Assembly: GCA_035293045.1 (NCBI GenBank) | Contig: DATDOY010000224.1 | Coordinates: 1-9,781, forward strand | Direction of reading: 5' to 3' | Origin: DATDOY01 sp035293045 | GTDB taxonomy: Bacteria > Actinomycetota > Acidimicrobiia > IMCC26256 > JACPCJ01 | Length of the DNA: 9,781 bases | Shown: piece after piece, positions 1 to 5,322 of the stretch | Layout of the letters: every line of letters begins with the position of its first letter | Position numbering within the stretch: position 1 is the first letter of the stretch | Notes under the pieces: model-generated | The model's input: the letters and a program-made list of their open reading frames with translations, nothing else | Told to the model about the DNA's origin: nothing | Database searches by the model: none | Translations under genes and position numbers: made by a program

Positions 1-95
1 CGGAACCGCTGCGGGTCGGCCCGTACGACGTCGAGGGTCTGGGTCCCGATCGACCCGGTAGAGCCGAGCACGGCGACCCCGACGGTGCGCGTCAT
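1..95 (-). CDS. dxr: 1-deoxy-D-xylulose 5-phosphate reductoisomerase, N-terminal fragment cut by window edge
   Basis: This is the beginning of Dxr, which converts 1-deoxy-D-xylulose 5-phosphate to 2-C-methyl-D-erythritol 4-phosphate with NADPH, the committed step of the MEP isoprenoid pathway in the cytosol. Only 31 codons are visible. They start at an ATG (95-93) and read MTRTVGVAVLGSTGSIGTQT, then a helix ending near DPQRF. The GSTGSIG segment (about residues 11-17) is the NADPH-binding glycine-rich loop typical of Dxr N-termini. A purine-rich GAAGGG lies about 8 bases upstream as a plausible Shine-Dalgarno. No other in-frame ATG or GTG in a good context lies just upstream. The gene follows cdsA, as in many actinobacteria, but is separated from it by 134 bases holding two hairpins, so it may be a separate or attenuated transcription unit. 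Identity is confident from motif and context; the catalytic domain is outside the window. Confidence 0.9.
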   Translation of the reverse strand, partial: MTRTVGVAVLGSTGSIGTQTLDVVRADPQRF

Positions 96-123
96 GACCG
101 GCCCTTCGCGACGAACGTGATCA

Positions 124-149
124 GAGGATGCGCCAATAGGCGCATCCTC
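124..149 (-). terminator. Perfect 11-bp hairpin between cdsA and dxr (candidate terminator or attenuator)
   Basis: Bases 124-134 pair perfectly with 139-149 around a four-base loop (135-138, AATA on the plus strand). On the minus strand it lies downstream of cdsA and 28 bases before the dxr ATG. No U-tract follows in either direction, so it is not a classical intrinsic terminator. U-less GC-rich hairpins have been proposed as terminators in actinobacteria, and an RNA-stability or processing role is equally possible. Confidence 0.5.
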
Positions 150-167
150 CAGAAATAGGCGTCGAGT

Positions 168-188
168 TCGGCGGGCGCAGCCCGCCGA
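168..188 (-). terminator. Second GC-rich hairpin downstream of cdsA
   Basis: Bases 168-176 pair with 180-188 around a three-base loop (GCA on plus). This gives a nine-base-pair, almost all G/C stem, extendable by a G-U pair at 167/189. It begins about 40 bases after the cdsA stop and is separated from the hairpin at 124-149 by 18 bases. No U-run follows. The tandem arrangement suggests partial transcription termination or an mRNA 3'-end stabiliser between cdsA and dxr; the role is inferred. Confidence 0.45.
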
Positions 189-229
189 GAGAATTTGGGC
201 ACGACAAGGGTTCCTACCTGCACAACCTC

Positions 230-1849
230 TCAGAAGACGTCGAGCACGCGCACCAGCCAATAGGCGGGCGGGAGCGCGAACAACATGGCGTCGAAGCGGT
301 CGAGCACTCCTCCGTGCCCCGGGATGAGCGCGCCGAAATCCTTGAGACCCATGTCGCGCTTGATCATCGACTCGATGAGGTCGCCGAGGGGGGCGGCGAC
401 ACCGACGACGACACCGAGCCACAGTGCGCTCCCGCCGTCCCACGGGCTGATCGGGCGCACGAAGATCAGGCACGCCACCACCGCCCCGAGGATGCCGCCG
501 ATCAGCCCCTCCGACGTCTTGTTGGGCGAGATGTTCGGCGCGATCCGGCGGGTGCCGATGCGCGATCCCACGAAGTAGCCGAAGACGTCGTAGGCGACGA
601 CGGCGATGACCACGCCGAGGATGTAGCCGATGCCGTTGACGGGAACGGCGAGGAGGAACCCCGCGAACGAGGCGAGGACGCCCACATAGACGACCGGGAG
701 CATCGTGAGCGCGGCGTTGATGGTGGGCCTCGCCTCCTCGGCCTGGATGAGAAACCAGAGAAGCACCGTCACCGTGGTCATGCTGAGGACGAGAACGAAT
801 CCCTCGAACCCGCGGTCGTAGGACGCCAGAACGAGACTCACCGTCGCCACGAGTCCCGCGGGCGCGGCGGGCTTATAGCCCCGTGCCCGGAGGGCGGCGT
901 AGAACTCGGCCGCGGCGGCTCCAGCGATGAGCGCGACGAGGACCGCGGTGGGGAATCGGCCGACGTTGAACACCACGAGCGCGGCGACGGCGATCGCCAC
1001 GCCCACGAGAATCGCCGTGGGGGCGTCGCGCTCGGCGGGCGGCGCGGCTGCCGTCGGCGTCTCGGGCATCCCCGGTTCGAGCATCCCCTCGCCGCGAACC
1101 CGCGGCGCGGGCGCGCCTTCCGATCGTGCCGCCCATTCCTGGGCGCGGCCTGGGCCATGCGGAATGGGGACGCCGTTCATGGTGGGCGCCGTCGGAGCGA
1201 CGGGCGCCGGGGGCGGTGGAGCGCCTTCGGGTCCGACCTTGCGCACCCCGGCCGAGAAGCGCTCGGCCGCCGCCGGTGGGGGCGGCGGCGCGCTCCCCGC
1301 CTGGCGGGCCTGCGCCACCTGACGCCGGCGCTCGTCGACCTCGCGGGCGAAGGCGTCGTCGTCGTCGAGCGCGGGCGACATGTTCGTTTGAACGCCGCCC
1401 TGGCCGGCGGCGAGATCGCTCATGTCCGACTCTTCCCAGTCCATGTCCTGATCCCGGAACCGGGGCTGGGGTCCAGACGGCTCGTCTCCGCCGCGCCCAG
1501 CGACGGCGGCAACTTCACCCGACGGCGGCTCGGTCCAGTGGGGCAACTCGACGGAACCGGTCGGTCGGTCGTCGACCACCGGCGTGCCGTCGCGTTCGCC
1601 GAGCATCTGGCCGCCGACCCGCCCCCGCGGGGGCTCGCGGTCGGCTGGGGGCGGCGGGTCGCCCGGGAGCGGGAAACGAGAGGCCGGACGCGGTCGCTCG
1701 CCCGGCGGCTCGTCCTCGTAGGCGGCGCGGGCCTCTTGCGCGCCGATGATGCGCACGCCCTCGGAGGGCGGCGGCGGAGGGGGTGCCGGGCGCAAGCCCT
1801 CCTGCGTCTCCTCGTCTGGGTCGTCGGAAAACAGCCCGTCGTCGGCCAT
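230..1849 (-). CDS. cdsA: Phosphatidate cytidylyltransferase with long proline-rich N-terminal extension
   Basis: CdsA makes CDP-diacylglycerol from phosphatidic acid and CTP in the membrane, the branch point to phosphatidylglycerol, cardiolipin and phosphatidylinositol lipids. The C-terminal half (about residues 276-539) holds repeated hydrophobic membrane segments and the family signature near residues 494-520: S494, K497-R498, K503-D504, P510, H512-G-G and D517-R-F-D520. All of its expected positions are present. Typical family length is about 260-300 residues. Here residues 1-275 are an added, probably cytoplasmic and disordered region, rich in Pro, Ala, Gly and acidic residues, with poly-Pro runs near 23-28, 66-69, 188-192 and 211-214. 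The ATG is 8 bases after the frr stop, and GAGGGGAG overlapping that stop is the Shine-Dalgarno, so translation is coupled to frr. No good in-frame start immediately before the membrane domain was evident, and codon use looks continuous. The enzyme call is very sure; the extension's function is unknown. Confidence 0.95.
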   Translation of the reverse strand: MADDGLFSDDPDEETQEGLRPAPPPPPPSEGVRIIGAQEARAAYEDEPPGERPRPASRFPLPGDPPPPADREPPRGRVGGQMLGERDGTPVVDDRPTGSVELPHWTEPPSGEVAAVAGRGGDEPSGPQPRFRDQDMDWEESDMSDLAAGQGGVQTNMSPALDDDDAFAREVDERRRQVAQARQAGSAPPPPPAAAERFSAGVRKVGPEGAPPPPAPVAPTAPTMNGVPIPHGPGRAQEWAARSEGAPAPRVRGEGMLEPGMPETPTAAAPPAERDAPTAILVGVAIAVAALVVFNVGRFPTAVLVALIAGAAAAEFYAALRARGYKPAAPAGLVATVSLVLASYDRGFEGFVLVLSMTTVTVLLWFLIQAEEARPTINAALTMLPVVYVGVLASFAGFLLAVPVNGIGYILGVVIAVVAYDVFGYFVGSRIGTRRIAPNISPNKTSEGLIGGILGAVVACLIFVRPISPWDGGSALWLGVVVGVAAPLGDLIESMIKRDMGLKDFGALIPGHGGVLDRFDAMLFALPPAYWLVRVLDVF

Positions 1850-1857
1850 GGCTCCCC

Positions 1858-2418
1858 TCAGACTTCCATGAGTTCCTGCTCCTTGTGCTGGAGCATCTCG
1901 TCGATTTCGGCAATGAAGTCGTGCGTGAGTTTTTCGAGTTCCTTCTCGGCTCGATTGAGATCGTCCTCCGAGATCTCGCCGACCTTTTGGAACTCCTCAA
2001 GATCGTGGCGCGCCTGGCGGCGGATGTTGCGGACCGCCACGCGGGCGTCCTCGGCGCGCTGTTTGACGACCTTCACGAGGTCGCGGCGGCGCTCCTCGGT
2101 GAGCTGGGGGAAGGCGAGCCGGATCACCTTGCCGTCGTTGGAGGGGTTGATCCCGAGGTCGCTCTTCTCGATGGCCTTCTCGATGGCGCCGAGGGCGTTC
2201 ACGTCGTACGGCGTGATCTGGAGGAGCCGCGCGTCGGGAACGCTGAACCCCGCGATCTGCTGCAGCGGCACCTCAGAGCCGTAGTAGTCGACCATCAGCT
2301 TCTCGACGAGGCCGGGGTTGGCGCGTCCGGTGCGCACGCGCCCGAACTCCTCGCGCAGGTGGTCGAGCGATCGCCGCATTTTCTCTTTCGATTCATTCCT
2401 GACGTCATCGACGATCAT
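1858..2418 (-). CDS. frr: Ribosome recycling factor
   Basis: RRF acts with EF-G to split the post-termination ribosome and release mRNA and tRNA. The 186-residue product has normal length and aligns end to end with known RRFs. Visible are the RTGRANPGLVE segment (about residues 28-38), VDYYGSEVPLQQIA, SDLGINPSNDGKVIRL, the LTEERRRDLVKVVK helix, ARVAVRNIRR (about 126-135) and the closing HKEQELMEV. The ATG at 2418 gives the family-typical N-terminus MIVDDVRNESKEK. Only a weak AGGG precedes it at about 10 bases. The ATG overlaps the TGA of a 25-codon leader ORF (ATGA), so initiation probably depends partly on coupling. The first 37 coding bases plus two upstream bases are repeated 74 bases upstream, directly after pyrH. 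cdsA follows 8 bases downstream. Confidence 0.97.
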   Translation of the reverse strand: MIVDDVRNESKEKMRRSLDHLREEFGRVRTGRANPGLVEKLMVDYYGSEVPLQQIAGFSVPDARLLQITPYDVNALGAIEKAIEKSDLGINPSNDGKVIRLAFPQLTEERRRDLVKVVKQRAEDARVAVRNIRRQARHDLEEFQKVGEISEDDLNRAEKELEKLTHDFIAEIDEMLQHKEQELMEV

Positions 2419-2419
2419 G
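2381..2419. repeat. 39-bp direct repeat, copy within the start of frr
   Basis: These 39 bases cover the frr start codon and the first 37 coding bases (plus one flanking base). They recur at 2455-2493 with one mismatch. The offset is 74 bases, which is not a multiple of three. The mismatch is a third-position A/G change (GAA/GAG, both Glu) in the shared reading frame. Confidence 0.95.
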
Positions 2420-2492
2420 CGACACGACCCTGGTGTGCGGAACCCGCCGAAGGGTTCTCTTTCGACTCATTCCTGACGTCATCGACGATCAT
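2415..2492 (-). CDS. Possible 25-codon leader peptide made by duplication of the frr start
   Basis: A small open frame starts at ATG 2492-2490, a single base after the pyrH TGA (TGA-C-ATG), and stops at TGA 2417-2415, which overlaps the frr ATG (ATGA). Its first 12 residues, MIVDDVRNESKE, are identical to the RRF N-terminus because the DNA is a direct repeat of the frr start. The remaining 13 residues (NPSAGSAHQGRVA) match nothing I recognise. GGTGAG about 5-6 bases upstream, inside the end of pyrH, could serve as its ribosome binding site. The geometry would let ribosomes ending pyrH re-initiate here and then pass to frr. It could also be duplication debris that happens to stay open. Translation is inferred, not shown. 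Confidence 0.35.
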   Translation of the reverse strand: MIVDDVRNESKENPSAGSAHQGRVA

Positions 2493-2493
2493 G
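2455..2493. repeat. 39-bp direct repeat, copy abutting the pyrH stop
   Basis: This is the second copy of the frr start segment, ending one base before the pyrH stop codon, with 38 of 39 bases identical to 2381-2419. Identity ends abruptly on both sides (bases 2454 and 2494 differ from 2380 and 2420). The 35 bases between the copies (2420-2454) resemble neither pyrH nor the frr body clearly. It supplies the start and first 12 codons of the possible leader ORF. Confidence 0.95.
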
Positions 2494-3234
2494 TCAGCTC
2501 ACCACCGTGCCGATCGGGTCGCCCATGAGGGCGCGGCGGATATTCCCCGGCTCGAGGACGTCGAACACCACGATCGGGAGCTTGTTGTCCATGCAGAAGC
2601 TGATCGCCGTCGAATCCATGACCTGGAGGCCCCGGTTGAGGACGTCGATGTAGGTGACGGCGTGGAGCTTCTCGGCCGTAGGATCGGTCCGGGGGTCGGC
2701 GCTGTAGATGCCGTCGACGCCTCCGTGGGTGCCCTTCAGGATGGCGTCGGCGCCGATTTCGGCCGCCCGCAGCGCCGCGGTGGTGTCGGTGGTGAAGTAG
2801 GGGTTGCCGCTCCCGGCCGCGAAGATCACGACCCGGCCCTTCTCGAGGTGCCGCATGGCCTTGCGCCGGATGTACGGCTCGGCGATCTCGGCCATGGTGA
2901 TGGCGGTCTGGGTGCGGGTGGCCTGGCCGGCGGCTTCGAGGGCGTCCTGGAGGGCAAGGGCGTTGATCACCGTGGCGAGCATGCCCATCGTGTCGGCGGT
3001 GGCGCGGTCCATGCCCCGATCGGAGCCGGACATCCCCCGGAAGATGTTGCCGCCACCCACGACGACGGCGATCTCGATGTCGAGTTCGCCCCGCGCCTCG
3101 GTGATCTCGGTGGCGAGACGGTGGACGATGCCGGCGTCGATGCCGAAGCCGATCTGGGGGTCGGCGAACGCCTCTCCGGAAAGCTTGAGGACGACGCGCC
3201 CGTATCGGCTCTCGGCGTGCCCGCTTCCAGCCAC
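2494..3234 (-). CDS. pyrH: UMP kinase (uridylate kinase)
   Basis: PyrH phosphorylates UMP to UDP with ATP, feeding RNA, DNA and nucleotide-sugar synthesis; bacterial forms are hexamers of the amino-acid-kinase fold. The 246-residue product shows the family motifs in order: LKLSGEAF (about 16-23), VVGGGNIFRG (58-67), the DTMGMLATVINALALQ helix, AAGSGNPYFTTDT (139-151), the lysine and acidic region GADAILKGTHGGVDGIYSADP (161-181, described by its ends) and MDSTAISF near 206. The GTG at 3234 lies 10 bases after the tsf TAA. No strong Shine-Dalgarno is visible there, which suggests translational coupling. Upstream in-frame codons give no better start, and the short MAGSGHAES lead before RYGRVVLKLSGE is normal in actinobacteria. 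The end abuts the duplicated frr start. Confidence 0.97.
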   Translation of the reverse strand: MAGSGHAESRYGRVVLKLSGEAFADPQIGFGIDAGIVHRLATEITEARGELDIEIAVVVGGGNIFRGMSGSDRGMDRATADTMGMLATVINALALQDALEAAGQATRTQTAITMAEIAEPYIRRKAMRHLEKGRVVIFAAGSGNPYFTTDTTAALRAAEIGADAILKGTHGGVDGIYSADPRTDPTAEKLHAVTYIDVLNRGLQVMDSTAISFCMDNKLPIVVFDVLEPGNIRRALMGDPIGTVVS

Positions 3235-3244
3235 GAGGACGACG

Positions 3245-4084
3245 TTACCCTTCGCCGACCTTCACGCGGGCGAAGCCCTTGACCTCGGCCCCCCCGAGTG
3301 CCTCCACGAGCGAGGCCACGCTCTTTTTCGTATCCCGCACGAAGGCCTGCTCGAGGAGCACGTTGTCCTTGTAGAACCCTTCGATGCGGCCCTCGACGAT
3401 CTTGGGCAGCGCCTGTTCGGGCTTGCCCTCGTTGCGGCTCAGGTTCTCGAGGATCTCCCGCTCGGCGGCGACCACGTCGGCGGGGACGTCCTCGCGCGCC
3501 AGCCAGCGCGGCGCCGCCGACGCGATGTGGAGGGCGAGGTCGTGGGCCACCTGGCGGGCCTCCGCGTTCGACGAGTCGACCCCGCCGAGCTCGACGAGCA
3601 CGCCGATCACGCCCCGGTCGTTCTGGACGTGCTTGTAGCCGTCGACGATGCCGTCGGTCTCGATGCGGACGATCCGCCCGAGGCTGACGTTCTCGCCGAC
3701 CTTGGCCCCGAGCGCCTTGACGGTGTCCTCGACGGTGCCGCCCTCGTGGGCGACGCCGGCGAAGTCGTCGGCGGGGCTGGTCAGGGCGAGCTGCGCGAGT
3801 TCGCCGACGAAGTTGACGAAGTCGTCGCCCTTGGCCACGAAGTCGGTCTCGCAATTGACCTCGACGATCACGCCGACGTTGCCGTCGACGAGCACCTCGA
3901 CGGCGCCGTCGCTGGCCTCACGCCCGGCGCGTTTGGCCGCGCCCGAGAGCCCCTTCTCGCGGAGCCACGTTGTGGCGGCCTCCATGTCGCCGTCGGTCTC
4001 GACGAGGGCCTTCTTGCAATCCATCATCCCGGCGCCGGTGGCCTTGCGGAGCGCCGCGACGTCCTTGGCGGAAATGTCTGCCAT
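3245..4084 (-). CDS. tsf: Translation elongation factor Ts
   Basis: EF-Ts is the guanine nucleotide exchange factor that recycles EF-Tu-GDP to EF-Tu-GTP. The 279-residue product has the N-terminal UBA-like domain (DVAALRKATGAGMMDCKKAL, about residues 8-27), then the EF-Tu-contacting TDFVAK motif (80-85, in NCETDFVAKGDDF). Two core subdomains follow, with RIETDGIVDGYKH (about 137-149) and the AAPRWL segment near 200. The C-terminus keeps the KDNVLLEQAFVRD block. The ATG at 4084 is supported by the universal MADISAKDV-type start and by AGGA about 7 bases upstream. It follows rpsB after a 65-base spacer rich in ACC/CCA and CAC repeats in which I see no terminator, so co-transcription with rpsB is expected. 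pyrH begins 10 bases after its TAA. Confidence 0.98.
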   Translation of the reverse strand: MADISAKDVAALRKATGAGMMDCKKALVETDGDMEAATTWLREKGLSGAAKRAGREASDGAVEVLVDGNVGVIVEVNCETDFVAKGDDFVNFVGELAQLALTSPADDFAGVAHEGGTVEDTVKALGAKVGENVSLGRIVRIETDGIVDGYKHVQNDRGVIGVLVELGGVDSSNAEARQVAHDLALHIASAAPRWLAREDVPADVVAAEREILENLSRNEGKPEQALPKIVEGRIEGFYKDNVLLEQAFVRDTKKSVASLVEALGGAEVKGFARVKVGEG

Positions 4085-4149
4085 CTCGATGTCCTGTGTC
4101 CCGTTTCGTGTGTGGTCGGTGGTTTCGGTGGTGGTGCGCGTCCCCGGCG

Positions 4150-5058
4150 TCAGGCCGAAGGGGCGTCCTCGGTCTCGGCCGGGGCAGCCGGCGCCTCGGG
4201 CGCCGCCTCTCCCGCCGCCTTGGCCGCCTTCAGCTTTTCCTCGCGCCTTTTCTGCGCGGCGGCCGCTTCGGCACGAGCCTGCGCCTGTTGTTCCTCGCGC
4301 TGGGCGATCTCCTCGGGCGTCGGGGGTTCGGGCTCGGGCTCGGCTTGCGCGGCCTGGGCCTTCCCACGCTGGCCGGCGAGGAGGCGGCCTTCGTCGACGG
4401 CGTCGGCGATGATCCTCGCCATGAGCGTGGCGGCGCGGATGGCGTCGTCGTTCCCCGGAATCACGAAATCGATGATGTCGGGGTCACAGTTGGTGTCGAC
4501 CACGGCCACGACGGGTACTCCGAGCTTGTTGGCCTCGCGGACCGCGATGTCCTCACGCTTGGTGTCGATCACGAAGATCGCCTGCGGGGCGCTCTCGAGG
4601 TTGCGGATGCCGCCGAGGTAGCGCTGGAGCTTGAGCAGCTCTCGGCGGTGGCGCAGGGCTTCCTTCTTGGGCATCAGCTCGAACTCGCCGGCTCGTTCCC
4701 GGGCTTCGAGGTCGAGCATGACGGCGACCCGCTGCTTGATGGTCTGGAAGTTGGTGAGCATGCCGCCGAGCCAGCGGAAGTTGATGAACGGCATGCCGCA
4801 ACGGAGCGCTTGGCGCTCGACCGGCTCCTGCGCCTGCTTCTTGGTCCCCACGAACAGGATCGTTCCCCCGCCGGCCACGAGGTCGCGCACGAAGCGGTAA
4901 GACTCGTCGACCCGGCTCAGGGTCTGCTGCAGGTCGATGATGTAGATCCCGTTGCGCTCGCCGAAGATGTACGGCTTCATCTTCGGGTTCCAGCGACGGG
5001 TCTGATGCCCGAAGTGGACGCCCGCTTCGAGCAATTGACGCATGGTGACGACCGGCAT
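4150..5058 (-). CDS. rpsB: 30S ribosomal protein S2 with charged C-terminal extension
   Basis: S2 is a late-assembling small-subunit protein that binds at the head-body junction of the 30S near S1/bS21. The 302-residue product has MRQLLEAGVHFGHQTRRWNP (residues 6-25), GIYIIDLQQT (37-46), ILFVGTKKQAQ (67-77), FRWLGGMLTNFQTI (94-107), DTKREDIAVREANKLGVP (165-182) and DPDIIDFVIPGNDDAIRA (192-209), all family hallmarks. After about residue 232 there is a 70-residue tail rich in Ala, Glu, Pro and Lys, with a likely charged helix at about 249-282; such tails are common in actinobacterial S2. The open frame extends upstream to 5187, but ATG 5058 is chosen because GGAGGT (5070-5065) sits 6 bases before it and the conserved N-terminus starts there. 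It heads the tsf-pyrH-frr-cdsA operon. Confidence 0.97.
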   Translation of the reverse strand: MPVVTMRQLLEAGVHFGHQTRRWNPKMKPYIFGERNGIYIIDLQQTLSRVDESYRFVRDLVAGGGTILFVGTKKQAQEPVERQALRCGMPFINFRWLGGMLTNFQTIKQRVAVMLDLEARERAGEFELMPKKEALRHRRELLKLQRYLGGIRNLESAPQAIFVIDTKREDIAVREANKLGVPVVAVVDTNCDPDIIDFVIPGNDDAIRAATLMARIIADAVDEGRLLAGQRGKAQAAQAEPEPEPPTPEEIAQREEQQAQARAEAAAAQKRREEKLKAAKAAGEAAPEAPAAPAETEDAPSA

Positions 5059-5064
5059 GGTCGA

Positions 5065-5085
5065 ACCTCCGGTTTTTGGTCCTCC
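5065..5085 (-). promoter_or_regulatory. rpsB ribosome binding site, with a second SD-like sequence
   Basis: On the minus strand GGAGGT (5070-5065) lies 6 bases before the rpsB ATG, and decides that start against the longer open frame. A second GGAGG (5085-5081) lies 10 bases further upstream with no start codon at suitable spacing. It could be a standby ribosome site or chance. Confidence 0.8.
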
Positions 5086-5099
5086 GCCCGCTAGGCGAA

Positions 5100-5117
5100 C
5101 CCGATCATCGGATCGGG
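5100..5117 (-). promoter_or_regulatory. Hairpin in the rpsB 5' leader
   Basis: Bases 5100-5105 (CCCGAT on plus) pair with 5112-5117 (ATCGGG) around six bases, about 42-59 bases upstream of the rpsB start. S2 is known to repress its own operon through the mRNA leader in some bacteria, so a structured leader here is of interest. I cannot match this to a described leader family, and a six-pair stem is weak evidence. Confidence 0.3.
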
Positions 5118-5177
5118 CAGCCACCGAATCTGTGCAGGCGTGCGAATTCCCAGAGACGGATCCCCGGGTTGCCGCCG

Positions 5178-5186
5178 AGGGTAGCA
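5178..5186 (-). promoter_or_regulatory. Candidate extended -10 promoter element for the rpsB operon
   Basis: The minus strand reads TGC-TACCCT (5186-5178), matching the TGN-TANNNT extended -10 pattern of actinobacterial housekeeping promoters. I see no TTGACA-like -35 at 16-18 bases. It would place transcription start near 5171, giving a leader of about 112 bases containing the hairpin at 5100-5117 and the ribosome binding site. A promoter is expected here because rpsB is usually the operon head. Confidence 0.4.
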
Positions 5187-5224
5187 AGCAGGCCCCATCC
5201 CCCGCCCCTCGGCCGTGCCTACCG

Positions 5225-5267
5225 CCGGTCGGGACCGGGATCTCGCCACCATCTCGTGAGAGGTGGC
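5225..5267 (-). terminator. Two hairpins after the AbiEi-like gene, before the rpsB promoter region
   Basis: Bases 5245-5250 plus 5252-5255 pair with 5258-5267, a ten-pair stem with one bulged base (5251) and a tight loop that probably opens to CGTG. A second stem, 5225-5229 with 5234-5238 (CCGGT/ACCGG, four-base loop), follows on the minus strand. They start about 55 bases past the stop at 5323. No U-run follows, so they are candidate U-less terminators or leader structures. The rest of the 264-base gap 5059-5322 holds the rpsB promoter and leader candidates and no supported gene. Confidence 0.35.
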
Positions 5268-5322
5268 TTGCACGCGGTTTGGTGGACGCAGGTGGTCATG
5301 ATCCTGCTCCGCAAGGTCCGGT

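Noticed and set aside
314..2284. Very long plus-strand open frame opposite cdsA and frr
   Set aside because: The translation is Arg/Asp/Gly/His-rich with no domain, and it runs antisense to two certain genes. Such frames are expected opposite G+C-rich coding sequence.
2399..2408. TGACGTCA palindrome in both copies of the frr repeat as a regulator site
   Set aside because: It is inside the frr coding start and is explained by the codons; present twice only because of the duplication.
4085..4149. Repeat-rich rpsB-tsf spacer as a CRISPR-like or regulatory repeat
   Set aside because: Only loose CACC/ACC iterations with no regular unit and no stable hairpin; an unstructured spacer is the simplest reading.
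2804..4621. Long plus-strand open frame opposite pyrH, tsf and rpsB (another covers 1783-3282)
   Set aside because: They cross several certain minus-strand genes, have low-complexity composition and no recognisable motif, so they are shadow frames.
5144..5169. EcoRI-, BamHI- and SmaI-like sites close together (GGATCCCCGGGT resembles a cloning polylinker)
   Set aside because: The match stops after about 12 bases, the order and flanks do not follow a known polylinker, and it lies in a natural-looking rpsB leader; judged chance.
5059..5187. N-terminal extension of rpsB up to 5187
   Set aside because: The extra residues match nothing in S2, and GGAGGT is placed exactly for ATG 5058.
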